Assembly: GCA_000320545.1 (NCBI GenBank)
Contig: ADNK01001816.1
Span: 73,704-137,703, forward strand
Direction: 5' to 3'
DNA from: Bigelowiella natans CCMP2755
Lineage: Eukaryota > Cercozoa > Chlorarachniophyceae
Length of the DNA: 64,000 nt
Shown here: piece by piece, positions 25,182 through 36,994 of the stretch
Layout of the letters: every line of letters starts with the position of its first letter
Position numbering within the stretch: the first letter of the stretch is position 1
The notes under the pieces: generated by a model
Told to the model about the DNA's origin: nothing
Database searches by the model: none
Seen by the model: the letters and a program-made list of their open reading frames with translations, nothing else
Translations under genes and position numbers: made by a program

Positions 25182-25849
25182 AATGCATATATGTATGTCC
25201 TCGCACTCTTCTTCTGTAGGCAGAGAAAGGTAATGGTGATGAGGCCATGAACAGAGTCGTATGGTGTAGAAACCAACATGATATGGAGAGGAAAAAGGTA
25301 GCAAATAAACAACAACATTCATCACTATCTACTTCTAATTCACTTTCCCTCTCTCTCTCTCTCTCCCTTGCTTTTTATTATCAAGCGTAAATGGTAAATA
25401 TGAATATGATTTCGAGAAATAATTGACCTAATTAGGTTGGTGAGGTTCCATCCTTATACAAGAGCAAATATCGTAGACAATACGTATTCTGTGATGTGTG
25501 TGCGGCCAAAGACATTCATTTACACAGCAAAGGCTATTATCACTGCTCATCCTGTCGGTTTGATGTGTGCGAGACCTGCGCCAAGCAACAACCGTAATAA
25601 TAAGAATAAGAATAATAATAGTAAAACTTATTTATTGTAACAATAATAATAATAATAATATAATGCGCTCAATCTCTAAATCATGAGGCAGGATATCAGG
25701 CAAACTACAATAATATGACAATCAGATCATAGTGGCACACACCCACACACACGTACGTACGAATAGGTTTGGCCGTAGAAAGGAGGATGGAGGAATGATG
25801 TTTAAAGGAATGCCCATTCAAGACATGTATACAGAGAATAGGAAGGTAC

Positions 25850-25881
<32 letters not shown>

Positions 25882-26152
25882 TTTGGACCTATTGGTGATG
25901 GAAAATAATAGTGATTATAAGAATGAATGAGGATGATCATGATGATAATCATACGGAGAATAGAAAAGCTATTGGAGATGTTAGTAATTATAATAAAGAT
26001 AGAAACATACTCACAAATCATCATCATCATTACAAAGGCTCGTTTGAGAAGCATGATAAAGAACCGTCAGAAGGGCATTGTTGTTGTGCTGGAACACATT
26101 GGAAACTATGAGAATGCTGCTGCAGTGATACGTAGCTGTGATGCATTTGGGG

Positions 26153-26189
<37 letters not shown>

Positions 26190-26319
26190 CATATTGTGAT
26201 GATGTTCTGAGAATAAATGATAATGATGATAATGATGATGGTGGTGGTTGTGGTAGTAGACAAGCACAACAATAACAACACACTACTATTACTACTACTA
26301 CTACTACTACAGGTAGCAG

Positions 26320-26355
<36 letters not shown>

Positions 26356-26378
26356 GTTGTGGCACAACAATAACAACA

Positions 26379-26411
<33 letters not shown>

Positions 26412-26457
26412 AGGTAGCAGAGGTTTGGTTCGTGCGATCTAAAAACGACGGTATGTG

Positions 26458-26493
<36 letters not shown>

Positions 26494-27541
26494 GTGTTGG
26501 GAGGAGGAGGAGGAGGAGCAAAGGGTTAGAAGAAGGAAGTATATTGCAACTGCATCATGTTGTTGATAGTAGTAGCAGTAGTAGTAGAAGTAGATGTGCT
26601 GCTGCTCAAATTATTCAAATCGAGATACGACTGATGATGCTTGTAATATACCAATTTCTATAAGTACACACACACACACACACACACACAAATACGGAGA
26701 AAAAGAGAGAGAGGGAGAGATAGAAAAGGGGGTGGGTAGGTAGCAGCTACACTTGGGTTCTGAGTATGCTGATTTAAGGAGGAGGAGGAGGAGGAGGAGG
26801 AGGAGGAGGAGGGTTCAATCATCTTTAATGAGTACATGTATGAGTTGTACATAATAATCATTAGTAGTAGTTAATAATACCCAGCGGGAGACCATATTTG
26901 CTCCCCATCCTCTCTCCATTCTATCATACATCAACATCCTCCTCCTCCTCCTCTTCTTCTCCTTTCTATAATTTGTGCATAATAATAAGGCAAAAATCGA
27001 TTGGAAAATGCTCTCAAGAGGTGAAAAAGACAAGTGTTCTTCTATCAACCTAGAGACAATCAATATATCGTTTGAGTATGATGATAATCCTTGTAGTAGT
27101 GAAAGAAGCTAACACAAGTAGACAACAGCTTAACTCGAATCAATTATACATGGATTGATGAGAAAGACAGTTATAGTTGTTGTAGTTGTTTGTTCTTACC
27201 AGGTGGTTGTTGTTGTTGTTGTTGTTGTTGTTGTCGTTATTGTTGTTGTATATTTGATGTGTTAGTGATACATTCCAGGCAATTAGCGTTGGAGCAGTGA
27301 GATGGATTCAAACGAGGGTGATGGATAAATTTTATGTATATCATATCGTATAATACTCCGTATAATGTGTAGAAGGAAGTGTATGTTCGTTGGATAGTAA
27401 GTCTGTTGTGTAGAAGGAACTCTATATTCGTTGGATAGTAAGTCAAGAAGAATAAGAAGATATAGAAGAACATAAAACAACATAAAATAATATATATCTT
27501 CCAACTATAATTAACATCATATTATAAATTGACAATGTAAA

Positions 27542-27581
<40 letters not shown>

Positions 27582-27966
27582 GTGTGTGTGTGTGTGTGTG
27601 TGTGTAACATTCTTCTACTGGTACTACTACTTCTCTCTATGCTACCATTCTACCAGATATTTGACAGTACAAAGGCGTGTTTTGAGGAGCTTAACGCTCT
27701 TGGGTATGGAAAGAAGATGCTATATGTTTAAAAAGGAAGGGGGTGCTAATTTTCATTACTTGACGTTGCGGCTGTTTGACTTTTATCTGTTGGGATGGGG
27801 TATTTTGCTCCTTTTACTTACTGACTAAAGTATGTTGTGTTTTATTATTTTAAACAATCATTCAAAGATATAAGTCATTTGCTACTTGTTTGCGGGAGGA
27901 CAGCGTATCTTTGTAATAAAACAACAAATGATCTCCTATTAATGAATCATCCTACTCTTCTGCCAA

Positions 27967-28011
<45 letters not shown>

Positions 28012-28325
28012 AAGATAATAATTGTTTTTCTTTCTCGAGCATCATCATCATCATCATTATCATCATCATCATCATAGTATGAATTATCTTATCTTTTAAT
28101 GAGAGTCGCAATGAAGAATGATCATGATCCTAACGTTCAGATATGATGAGGGTACTAATATTGATGGTTCAAAGATTGCACTCTGGATGGGAAATGAAGT
28201 GCTCTTACTTACTACTCCAATTCAACAATTAAGCATGCAGCATTAAAATCCATAACTTCACATACTTTCTCTCTCTCTCCTTCCCTCCCCCTCCCCCCCT
28301 CTCTATCTTTCTCTCTCTGTGTGTG

Positions 28326-28368
<43 letters not shown>

Positions 28369-28739
28369 ACAACTACTACTTATAGAAACGAGGACTTTCA
28401 GAAGAAGCTATGGAGCTATCTAACGTGTGTGTTATGCTTCCAATGAAAGGAATGGTATTATTTATCATCATACTTGCATCATACAACGGATATGTATATG
28501 TTCTATCTATCTATATGTGATTGATGTTAATATTCGTCGTCACATTATTATTCTTATTATTATTATTATTATAATTATTATTATCATGATCTCATTCCCA
28601 TATTTCCATTATCAGGTTCAAAGCTTGAATCTATCCACTGCTGCTGCCATATTCTTGGCAGAGATCATGCGACAACGCTCTGTTCGTAGTAGCAAGGATC
28701 CCAACCATGATAATAAGTAGTATTGGCCATTATATGCTG

Positions 28740-28782
<43 letters not shown>

Positions 28783-29250
28783 TACAATATATGTGTGTGT
28801 ACGATTTTGCATGACTAAATGATTTTAGGCGAATATTTGTACTTAATTGATGATGTCTATCAATCAGCACTCATTGTTATCGTTTCAGATGCTACGAGTT
28901 TGACGAGTCAGAACGAGAGGCCATTTTAGATAAAATCCTCGTCAATGACTTTGTGCGGAGAAAGAAAGTAAGTTTTAATTTATGTGTATATTAAGGGATG
29001 ATGATCATCATCATCATGATGTTTCCGACACAACAATCGATAGATGATATCGCTCTATGAGCTGCTGCTGTAAAATTCCTACATTGGTACATATAATAAA
29101 ATCAATCACTTTCCACCTCAATCTTATTGTTTCAATCAGATCCAAATATTTGGTGATGAGGACAATGACAACGGTAATGTTGGTGAATCTGACGGAATTG
29201 GTGGTAAAAAGAGAATGGACTATTGGGAAAAAAGGGCAACAATGAGATGA
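23994..29250 (+). CDS. SpoU/TrmH-family RNA 2'-O-methyltransferase with N-terminal zinc-binding module
   Basis: SpoU (SPOUT) enzymes methylate a ribose 2'-OH in tRNA or rRNA using AdoMet. Exon 1 (start 23994, or 24051 in frame) holds a hydrophobic leader ending ISIEAVAAVYSQHRAGF and a Ser/Gln-rich tail, resembling a plastid presequence. Exons near 24961-25092, 25220-25296 and 25437-25592 follow; the last encodes FCDVCAAKD...YYHCSSCRFDVCETCAK, four CxxC-type pairs with interspersed His, like a ZZ or C1 zinc finger. The methyltransferase core has NYENAAAVIRSCDAFG (26030-26152), VAEVWFVRSKND (~26414-26450), ISVGAVRWIQTR (~27281-27316), IFDSTKACFEELNALG (~27657-27704), IALWMGNEKRGLSEEAMEL and LPMKGMVQSLNLSTAAAIF, giving all three SPOUT motifs. 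C-terminal exons near 28890-28966 and 29142-29250 end in WEKRATMR. The join between 26450 and 27281 is unresolved. Exact RNA target is unknown. Confidence 0.88.
24504..24690 (+). repeat. Four tandem copies of a 5' splice junction
   Basis: Units of 44-54 bases start at 24504, 24558, 24602 and 24646. Each begins GACATGGCGGTATGA (GACATGGAGG in the fourth), i.e. the end of exon 1 of the methyltransferase gene followed by its donor GTATGA, and continues with GAATTCGTAGTAGT. Each copy therefore offers an equivalent 5' splice site. Confidence 0.85.
26245..26421 (+). repeat. Partial tandem duplication of a 3' splice junction
   Basis: Two related blocks (about 26250-26320 and 26353-26421) each have GGTTGTGG, CACAACAATAACAACACACT, a run of TAC, then CAGGTAGCAGAGG. 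The second is the acceptor used for the exon reading VAEVWFVRSKND; the first is followed by a GAT repeat and would insert a poly-Asp tract without restoring the domain. Confidence 0.8.
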
Positions 29251-29699
29251 CAAGTCAATGGGGATTCTGACATTGAACGATAACCGTGCAAATGATGAAA
29301 TGTGTATTTTATTGGCACGAATGATAATTGTGATGATTGATGATAAACCACGTCATCTTTGAGAATAAATATTTATGTAAGCACATCGATTGTTGTGTTT
29401 CTGGTGATGCAACCATCATTCCTTTTATTGATGACTATTCAATCAGGCATTGCATGTGCATGTGAGCAAGTAGCATGGGATATGTCCCGCTACTATCTAG
29501 CTATGTATATGCACTATAGCACAATAACGTAACGCTCAATTATGTATGCTAGTATGGCATGCACGTACGCTAGCACGCTAGCACGCACGTACTGCACTCA
29601 CACCTGCAAAATATCGTGAAATGACATCCATAACAGTTTCCTGTTAGCTTCGCAGAATAGCTACCCACCCAGCTTTAGAATCAGAGCTGTACGAACGCC

Positions 29700-29739
<40 letters not shown>

Positions 29740-29792
29740 CGGATGTAATTCTTCTAACCCACCCAGCTTTAGAATCAGAGCTGTACGAACAC

Positions 29793-29840
<48 letters not shown>

Positions 29841-30268
29841 CGGCTGGTGCGGCTTTGCTCGCCACGCGCGTGCTATGCTAGCATGCATAGAGAAAGAGAA
29901 CTCTGCTGTTGTCTCTGACTGCACATTTGCCCCACCAAACATCTCTAAATTTGCAAACTTTTTATGAGATTTTCATGTGGAAATATCAACATATGTAGCC
30001 AGGTAGTGCTCTAGCTTCCTAGTATTGATTAAAACAGACATTGACATACGCACACTACTATCGGCAAAGAATTTAATATACATTTCATATTGTGCATGGA
30101 TGTCTTCAACTTCAACACGCATGAGTTTAGAGACGTAGAGAGATCTTTTTATAAGAGAGCTTTGCTCTCTATAACCACATGTCAACTTAAAATAATGATG
30201 CAAGTTCAGCGTGTGATGAAGGTTGCCATGCGATGTAACTTCATGATGTCCGTAACAACCACTTATTT
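29251..30268. other. Convergent spacer with palindrome-rich island and a tandem repeat
   Basis: Shared 3' region of the methyltransferase (+) and the LRR gene (-). At about 29440-29620 and 29855-29890 it is dense in GCATGC, GCTAGC, CACGTAC and TGCATG words. Between lies a duplicated block: ACCCACCCAGCTTTAGAATC and following bases at about 29665-29735 and 29758-29845, each ending in a long TA repeat. No exon is supported. Confidence 0.6.
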
Positions 30269-31667
30269 TTAATCTTCAAAAGCTCGTTCAAGGATGAGAG
30301 GGAACAGCTTCATCAGATTAGGAGAATCTCTTTCTAATGCTATCTTTGCCATCACTGCCCTATTGTAATTTTCTCTGTAGAACCTCAACCGCTGTTTTGA
30401 GCTCATGACCGATTCAACGCCACGAAGAGGATTACCATCTAGCTCCAAATCTATTAAGGCTGGGCATGCACCCACGTGGTAAGGAAGCTGCTCGACGTTG
30501 TTGTGAGAAAGATTAATTTGGTAAAGGCTTTTGCACCCGCATATGTCACGAGGAAGACTCTGAACACAGTTTTGTGGAGCTGAGAGAATTTGAAGAGTAG
30601 TGAGCTTGCTGATGGAATCAGGTAGGCTCTCAATGCGATTCTTTCCAAGGGACATTTTCCTGTTAATGAATGAATGTTGTGGCTTGGGTCGTCGATCGAT
30701 CAACATGCTGTTTCACCGTCTCAATTTGTACCTTCTTACCCCGCCTCCTCCCAAACCCATCTTACAAATGAATAAGAAACTTGTTAACACAACAAAAACC
30801 ATTAACAAACATGTGTTGTTTCTGTAGAAATTCTTCATCATTATTGGTATGGAACGAAGAACAATATTGCACTACCTAATTGACTTGAGATCTCCAACCC
30901 CATTTGGAAGTGAAGTAAGGTTATTATTGTCTAGATATAACTCCTCAAGATTCACTAAATTGCCAATGCCGTCTGGTAGACTCTCAAGATAGTTATCACA
31001 GAGCCATAGCTTTGTCAGACTTTTGGCGTCATAAACCTTGTAAAATAAGTTAATTAATCATCCTAAAATTACAGCAGCACAGTCTTAAATTAACGTGAGA
31101 TATCAGTTATACTCAAAAGCGGCTTCCAATGCACCCAGGAAGTTAATTAGTGGCAAGAAAGAGAAATATAGGATAATCGGAAATGCATGCGGCTGAGGCT
31201 GCTGTCGCCATAAGGGCACGCAGGGTGAAGATTTGCTACAATAAATTGCATAGCTGCTAGAAACACCAGTTGTTGTTACACACATCTGGTTCCTCGCATA
31301 GTAGGAATTTTGTTGATGGAAAAGTAAATACCTGCTTCGGGATAGTATAAAGTTTATTCATGGAAAAGTCGAGCTTTTGGAGGGTTTGGATCCTCCCAAG
31401 GGTGTCGGGTAAACTCTTGAAGCTATTTTCCTGAAGACGCAGCGTTTGCAGGCTTTTCAATTCAGAAATTTGCTTGGGTAAATCAGTAATGTTCTTCCCC
31501 TTTAGATCGAGCTCCTCAACTTGACCAAGCTTCTGCTCTAATGTGATGCCTATCTTTGTTAACCATTCTTGGAGAACTTCACTTGCTGTTGGCTCTGGAG
31601 GTGGGGTTGGCGCTCTATCTTTTTTCTTTTTCTTTTTTTTCCTCTTCTTGAAGCTCATTTTGAACAT
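30269..31667 (-). CDS. Leucine-rich-repeat protein, three exons
   Basis: Exons at about 31330-31667, 30890-31038 and 30269-30651 join in phase. The N-terminus is short and strongly basic (FKKRKKKKKKKDRAPTPPP), possibly a nuclear or membrane-binding tail. It is followed by about eight to nine LRRs of the 23-residue type, such as VEELDLKGKNITDLPKQISE, LQTLRLQENSFKSLPDTLG, LEELYLDNNNLTSLPNGVG, LGKNRIESLPDSIS and LIDLELDGNPLRG. The end (QRLRFYRENYNRAVMAKIAL...RAFED) caps the repeat. No signal peptide or kinase domain is seen, so it is probably a cytosolic or nuclear scaffold of the Ras-suppressor/SHOC2-like LRR class. ATG 31667 is preferred because upstream frame codons are not ATG. It starts divergently from MenA. 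Confidence 0.9.
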
Positions 31668-32227
31668 GGTGCTAGTTTTGGAGAGGGACCAGAGGGACCA
31701 GACACTCAAGGCGGGAGAGTTTGGTGAATTAGGGGGAGGAGGAGGAGGAGCGCAGATTAGGTTTGAGGTATGAATCTATCTACTACTGATATAGTAGTAG
31801 ATCTAGGTAAAAATATTACGATATTATCGGTACGATTTATTAATTTATTTATTCATTACAGGATGGATCAACGACAACAACAACAATACCAATTAAAAAC
31901 ATGCTAGTAGCTAAAAATATTAGGATATTATTGGTATTAATATCTTACCAGAATGACAATATCGACAACAATAACGACAACAACAACCACAGGCACATAA
32001 TAAGCACACACAAGGAGGAGGAGGAGGAGGAGGCACCACATAGACATCATAGGCGCAAGGAGGGACAAGTGCAGCCACAACACAGCCGTAAGCATCGATA
32101 AAGCTTCCCACAGGAAACAATTTAGCGATAAGAACACGTCAAACGGTATTAAACGCAAGGTTACTACATCAAAACTACAATCAATAGAGTTGTTTGTCGG
32201 ATAGGATAGCACCAGAGCAAGGCTGCA
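31668..32227. promoter_or_regulatory. Divergent promoter region between the LRR gene and MenA
   Basis: No exon is supported. The spacer contains a GGA repeat (31730-31750), CAA/GAC-rich stretches around 31870-31990 and a GAG repeat (32012-32032). It should contain both promoters; no single element could be identified. Confidence 0.45.
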
Positions 32228-32879
32228 ATGGCTCCTGCCAGGTTCAAGAATGTCGTCTTTGGATTTTTCGGGTATATAAGCCTGCGGTCAAAAAAGAAAG
32301 GCAGACACCACCTCGCAAGGAGAAGAAGATTTTGATTACTCCTACATTTTAAATCATTAACCAAAAAAACAACATGTTCGGTAAATCCACACAACCGCTA
32401 TCTAACCATTCATTATATCCAGGCTGCTTGTCTCATCGTCCCACATTAACCTGAATCAGCAGCATTTATTGAGTCCTCCTCGTGGATTACTCTTCCACAA
32501 GAGTGCGATGACAGTAGTAGCGCCAAAAAAAACAACGACGACGATGTCAATGATTTTAGGAAAAACAGATTCTTCAAGTTTTCATCATACCCGGCACACT
32601 ACTCCTTCCATCCCTCAGCATAGAAGCATCATAAGTACGGACAGAATAGTGAAAGTTCTTGATGCAGCAGCTCAGCAGCAACACCAACCGCCCAAGAACA
32701 AGGAGGGTAGTTCCTCTTCTCCCCCCCCATCGAGACTCTCAGCGTGGATCCAGGCAATCCGCCCCAAGACGCTTTCTGCTTCCCTTATGCCTGTTCTCGT
32801 AGGTCCGCTAGCAAATATTAGCGGAAAATAACATCACGCTATTTTGGTTTATCCCATGTGATTTTTTCCTCTGATAATA

Positions 32880-32919
<40 letters not shown>

Positions 32920-34095
32920 TGTAGGGCACGCGTTGGCGTGGGAGGAGTACAGATCAGCAGACATCGGTGTTTCCTTTTTGTTTTGGATATTCGCCGTCCT
33001 TACTCAGATCGGAACAAACCTCCACAACGATTATGCTGACTTTGTAAAGGGGGCAGATACGAATCTTCGTGTAGGCCCAGCAAGAGCAACACAAAAGGGA
33101 TGGATCCAACCCAAAACCATGGCCAAAGCGTCATCTCTCATCCTCGCTGCTGCCATTGCAGTTGGAATTCAGCTCGTATCGATGGGAGGAGGCCTACCAG
33201 TAGCCCTGGCCGTATTCGCATGTATCTTCGGCGCGGTAGATTACTTTCACGTTAGCAAGCATGCCATGTCAGCTCCTCGAAGACAACAAACAACATATAC
33301 ATGTAGTACTTTTATGAAAATGCTGCTACTAAACCTATAACACCTGATAATACTAATAACACTCAACAACTGCTATTTTTATAAATATTCACTAACCTTC
33401 AGGTCGCATATACAGGAGGCCCTTATCCTCTTGGAGCAATAGGCCTTGGTCACATAAGCATTGCTTATGCAGGGTTGGGGGATGTGTTTACAATGTTCTA
33501 CTTTGGGCTGGTTCCTGTTTTGGCCACATACTACCTCAATACGGGATTTATCTCTGCTACAGCAATTGGATTCTCACTCATCATGGGTAGCTTTGCCAGT
33601 GCAATCATCACTGTCAACAACATCCGCGACGTAGAGACCGACAAAGCAATTGGCAAGAAAACCAGTGCGGTTCGATACGGAGTCAAATTTGCAAAAAGAG
33701 AGTACGTGTTGTCAACGACTAGTAACAACATCTCTGATAACAAGAAAGATAACAAGGCTGTAAAACAGCAAAAGGATAGAAATGCACTTCATTCTTAAAT
33801 CGCGCAAAGACAAGATTATTGACGAGGGGTAGGGTGCATTTTAAATTAGTATTTTTGGTACTACAGGTATGGAATTTTAATGGTGGCTAGTTTCGCGCTC
33901 CTCCCAGTGATGTGGATGCTATCCCTTATCCCGGCACCATGGATGTTCCCGCTCATTGCTTTCATCATGGCTGATAAAGAGATTAGGGAGGTCTTCCGAT
34001 TGGAAGGTGCAAAGGTCAACAACAATGAAGGAAGGCTACAACTTTCATCCAATTCATTATAATGACATCATAGCTCATCATTGCAGCCATTAAGG

Positions 34096-34126
<31 letters not shown>

Positions 34127-34459
34127 AGATGATTCATTCTAGTGTCTCTTTCATCCTTACGAATACTACAACAACTGTTACAGTTAAACAAGTGCTTGTT
34201 CGGAACGGCACGCGTCCAGATAATCTTCACGCTAATTCAACTCTTTGCGATGTACAATGCCGATAGAGTGCGAGAGGTAATTCAACTCTTTGCGATGTAC
34301 AATGCCGATAGAGTTCGAGAGGTGGTAACAATGGTACTACGCTTACCTATCAACCAGCGACTATACAATGATGATGTACAATTAGGAACAAGACAAGTTT
34401 CAACTTTAATGTGAATGAACAATGTTTTATGAACAGGAACCCACAAACAAACACGCATA

Positions 34460-34507
<48 letters not shown>

Positions 34508-34784
34508 GGGGGGGGGGGGGGGGATGAGAGACTTTTTGTTAGGGCGTCCATTGGGTATATGTGTGTTCGGGCACGTGCTCATGTAAAATTGTTGTTGTTG
34601 TTGTTGTAACTTCAACTTTGAATAGGCGTGTTACGATTTCTACGTTCGCATGTTTTTAACCGTGGATCCCCTTCTTGCAATGGGTCTCAAAATGGGAATA
34701 TTCTTTGGTTACATAGCGCACAATCGTAGGCAGAGAGGTCAAGATCCTTTAAATCCTTATGCACGAGGTGATCAAATGGATTGA
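32228..34784 (+). CDS. menA: MenA-type 1,4-dihydroxy-2-naphthoate prenyltransferase
   Basis: MenA attaches a prenyl chain to 1,4-dihydroxy-2-naphthoate in phylloquinone/menaquinone synthesis; in algae and plants it is a plastid membrane enzyme. Exon 1 (32228-~32271, MAPARFKNVVFGFFG) and exon 2 (32423-32802) form a leader with a hydrophobic start and Ser/Thr/Gln-rich stretch. The core begins IQAIRPKTLSASLMPVLVG. Exon 3 (32925-~33248) has the first aspartate-rich motif, IGTNLHNDYADFVKGADT. Exon 4 (~33404-33702) gives VAYTGGPYPLGAIGLGH and the second motif NNIRDVETDKAIGKKT. Exon 5 (~33867-34012) and exon 6 (from ~34195, LFGTARVQIIFTLIQLFAMY) complete the helices. Exon 6 ends at one of two donors made by a 45-base duplication, then joins exon 7 (~34627-34784, ending NPYARGDQMD); reading through instead stops at 34414. 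Upstream exon borders agree in phase. Its presence is the best evidence for a plastid. Confidence 0.92.
34235..34324 (+). repeat. 45-bp in-frame tandem duplication at the end of a MenA exon
   Basis: Two copies at 34235-34279 and 34280-34324 differ at about two positions. Each encodes IQLFAMYNADRVREV and ends CGAGAG followed by GTA or GTG, so each ends in a usable donor in the same phase. Splicing at the first or second copy would change the protein by exactly 15 residues. Confidence 0.9.
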
Positions 34785-35797
34785 CATATTTTGTACATAC
34801 ATACGATACGTACGATCGTCGATTGCCGCATCATTGGACCATGTATCAACCCCGTACGTAGCGTAGTAGTGTGTGAGCAGGGAGCATAGGATATCTTCTC
34901 TACTCTAGTACTGAATAAAGCGAACCGAAAGAATATTTTACTTTGCGCCTAATTTTTTTGTGGCGGTGGCTAGCTAGATATAGTACGCGCTAGCCTAGCT
35001 AGCTAGTAGCGAGTAACGAACTGCGGTGCAATGAGACAAATAGATCGACACGCTAGCACGGCTAGAGGCGCAGATTGATGCGATCCTAATGTCCAACTAG
35101 CTAGCTACTGCTAGCCACGCGCATATGCTAGCAGCAGGCCGGATATTATCTCGCCCGTCTCTAGCAGCGGTGCCTAGCTAGCTATCTGCGCCCTGCGCCT
35201 ATATAGCTAGCTATAGTGCGTAGTCATATAATCTGTCCTAGCCACAGCTAGATAGCTGTACGTACATGTGTATGCTATGTGTGGTTCTGTTCAGCAGCAC
35301 AAACTCTATATTTACTAGTTCAGATGTTAAAGCATCGATCGCCCACAATCGTACGATACGTCATGGTATCTGACGGTCCGCAAGCAGCAAGAATATTCTA
35401 GTACGTATTAGGTGTATGTACATACATACTTGCACGCTGTGCATATACTAGCATAACATCATGCGTACATGTATATGTGTGGATGCGCGCTCCTATGCGA
35501 CACAACAAAACGCCTTCCCACTATGGTGTGTATACAGTAAAAGTGCCTTAGGGTCTTTGCAGTGAAGTGGTAATAATATACAAACGTCATTTGCCATTCG
35601 ACGAGCATATTCTGCTCTCGAGGAAAAATGGGATGATGGAAGAAAACTAGTCCGAATCCATAGTGTACGTGGTGGGGGTCACAAGTAGCTTCCCGGATTC
35701 AGATACATCATTAGAAATGCGACATCATTTAAAGCCAGTTTTGTATGGCTCAATTAGGCTGACAATTTTTAATACTCTCTTTCTGAGGCTGAATATA
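34785..35797. other. Convergent spacer with a strong CTAG-rich island
   Basis: Shared 3' region of MenA (+) and the HMG-box gene (-). From about 34830 to 35480 it is packed with TAGCTAGC, GCTAGC, GTACGTAC, GCGCGC-like and TGCATA words with no microsatellite. No exon is supported. Confidence 0.65.
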
Positions 35798-36682
35798 TCA
35801 CTTATTCTTCGCAGCCATTATCTTTTCCCATTTGGCGAACTCCCTTTTATGGCGCTCTTTATCCTCTGAAAGAATATGCGGTGAGGGTAAAATAGACGGA
35901 ACAAAATCAAAGAAGTTTACTGTGCTCCATATCGACGAACGGTGCCTTATCATCCTTGGTCATAACCTTCCACTTTTTACCAAGCTCTTGGAAAATTTCA
36001 TTAGCGTTGTAATCTTCAGCAAGCTGATTTGGAAAGAAAAAGGTGATGCAATGCCCTAGATTGAAGATGAAGATCTACCGCTTCTCTTTCTTGGGCAACG
36101 AAGAAGTTGTAAGCACCGCGGGGTCTTTTTGGTTTCTCGTATTTCTGAGCTTCTATCTTGACCTTTTCGTAACGCTCCTTGTCCTGGTTGCACTCACATT
36201 AGACATCGAATAAAAGGGAGGAAGTAATGCCTACTTCTTCAGCCATTTGAGTATATCTCTTTTTCTTCTTTGCAGTCAGTTTATTCCAACGGTCTGCGAG
36301 GAGTTGCATTAGCTTGACAGGCTTAACTTCCTTTTCCTCCTGGGCGACTGCGTAGCACAACCAGCACAACCAGATGACATCAGGGTTAGGCTGAGAGTAT
36401 ATGACAGGGAGAAACATCATACGTTTTGGACGCTCCTCTTTGCAGAAAAAAATGTATGCTGAACGAGCTCTCTTGGGCCTATTCTGTGTACAGAGAAAAT
36501 GGTATTATGATCAGTAAAGAGCAAGGAACATTATGAGGCTGTAAAAGTACTGGATCTTTGACGCCTTTGTTCTTCTTTCCCTTGGTGAAAGCTATTTCAT
36601 GACTAACACCGCGACGAGCAAGATAGCGGACCATCTTGACTCGAAGCAGTTGAGTGTCGCCCTTCTTAACGCTCTATGTATG

Positions 36683-36719
<37 letters not shown>

Positions 36720-36994
36720 GAGAGAGAAGGGGGGGGGGGAGATCAGTCAGGGATTATAGAGCAAGGTTTTTGACGTTTCAACGTTCCGGTTATCCCAAAA
36801 AATACTCGTCTTGGACAAAGGATTACATTGGCACCATTTATTTTCAGCGAGAGCAGTGAGTGTGCGATCATTCAACACACAGATAAGTAGCTGTTTATTG
36901 GAAAAAATAGAAGGTAGTGCTCAGTGCCCACCTTCTTGTTGGAGGAAACCATTCTCTTGGTGAGGCTCTGTAAGGAAGGTGAAGGGGGTGTCAT
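35798..36994 (-). CDS. Two-HMG-box (HMGB-like) chromatin protein
   Basis: Seven to eight small exons join in phase from ATG 36994 to TGA 35798. The N-terminal part (exons near 36930-36994 and 36563-36674) is Lys-rich with RVKMVRYLARRGVSHEIAF. HMG box 1 spans exons near 36425-36477 and 36220-36340: DPNRPKRARSAYIFFCKEER then LMQLLADRWNKLTAKKKKRY. Box 2 spans exons near 36075-36185 and 35920-36040: KPKRPRGAYNFFVAQ then IFQELGKKWKVMTKDDKAPF. The last exon ends FAKWEKIMAAKNK. HMG boxes bend DNA without sequence preference and act in chromatin architecture and transcription. The usual acidic tail of animal HMGB is absent. Its start is divergent from the beta-hydroxylase gene but 1.75 kb away. Confidence 0.9.
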
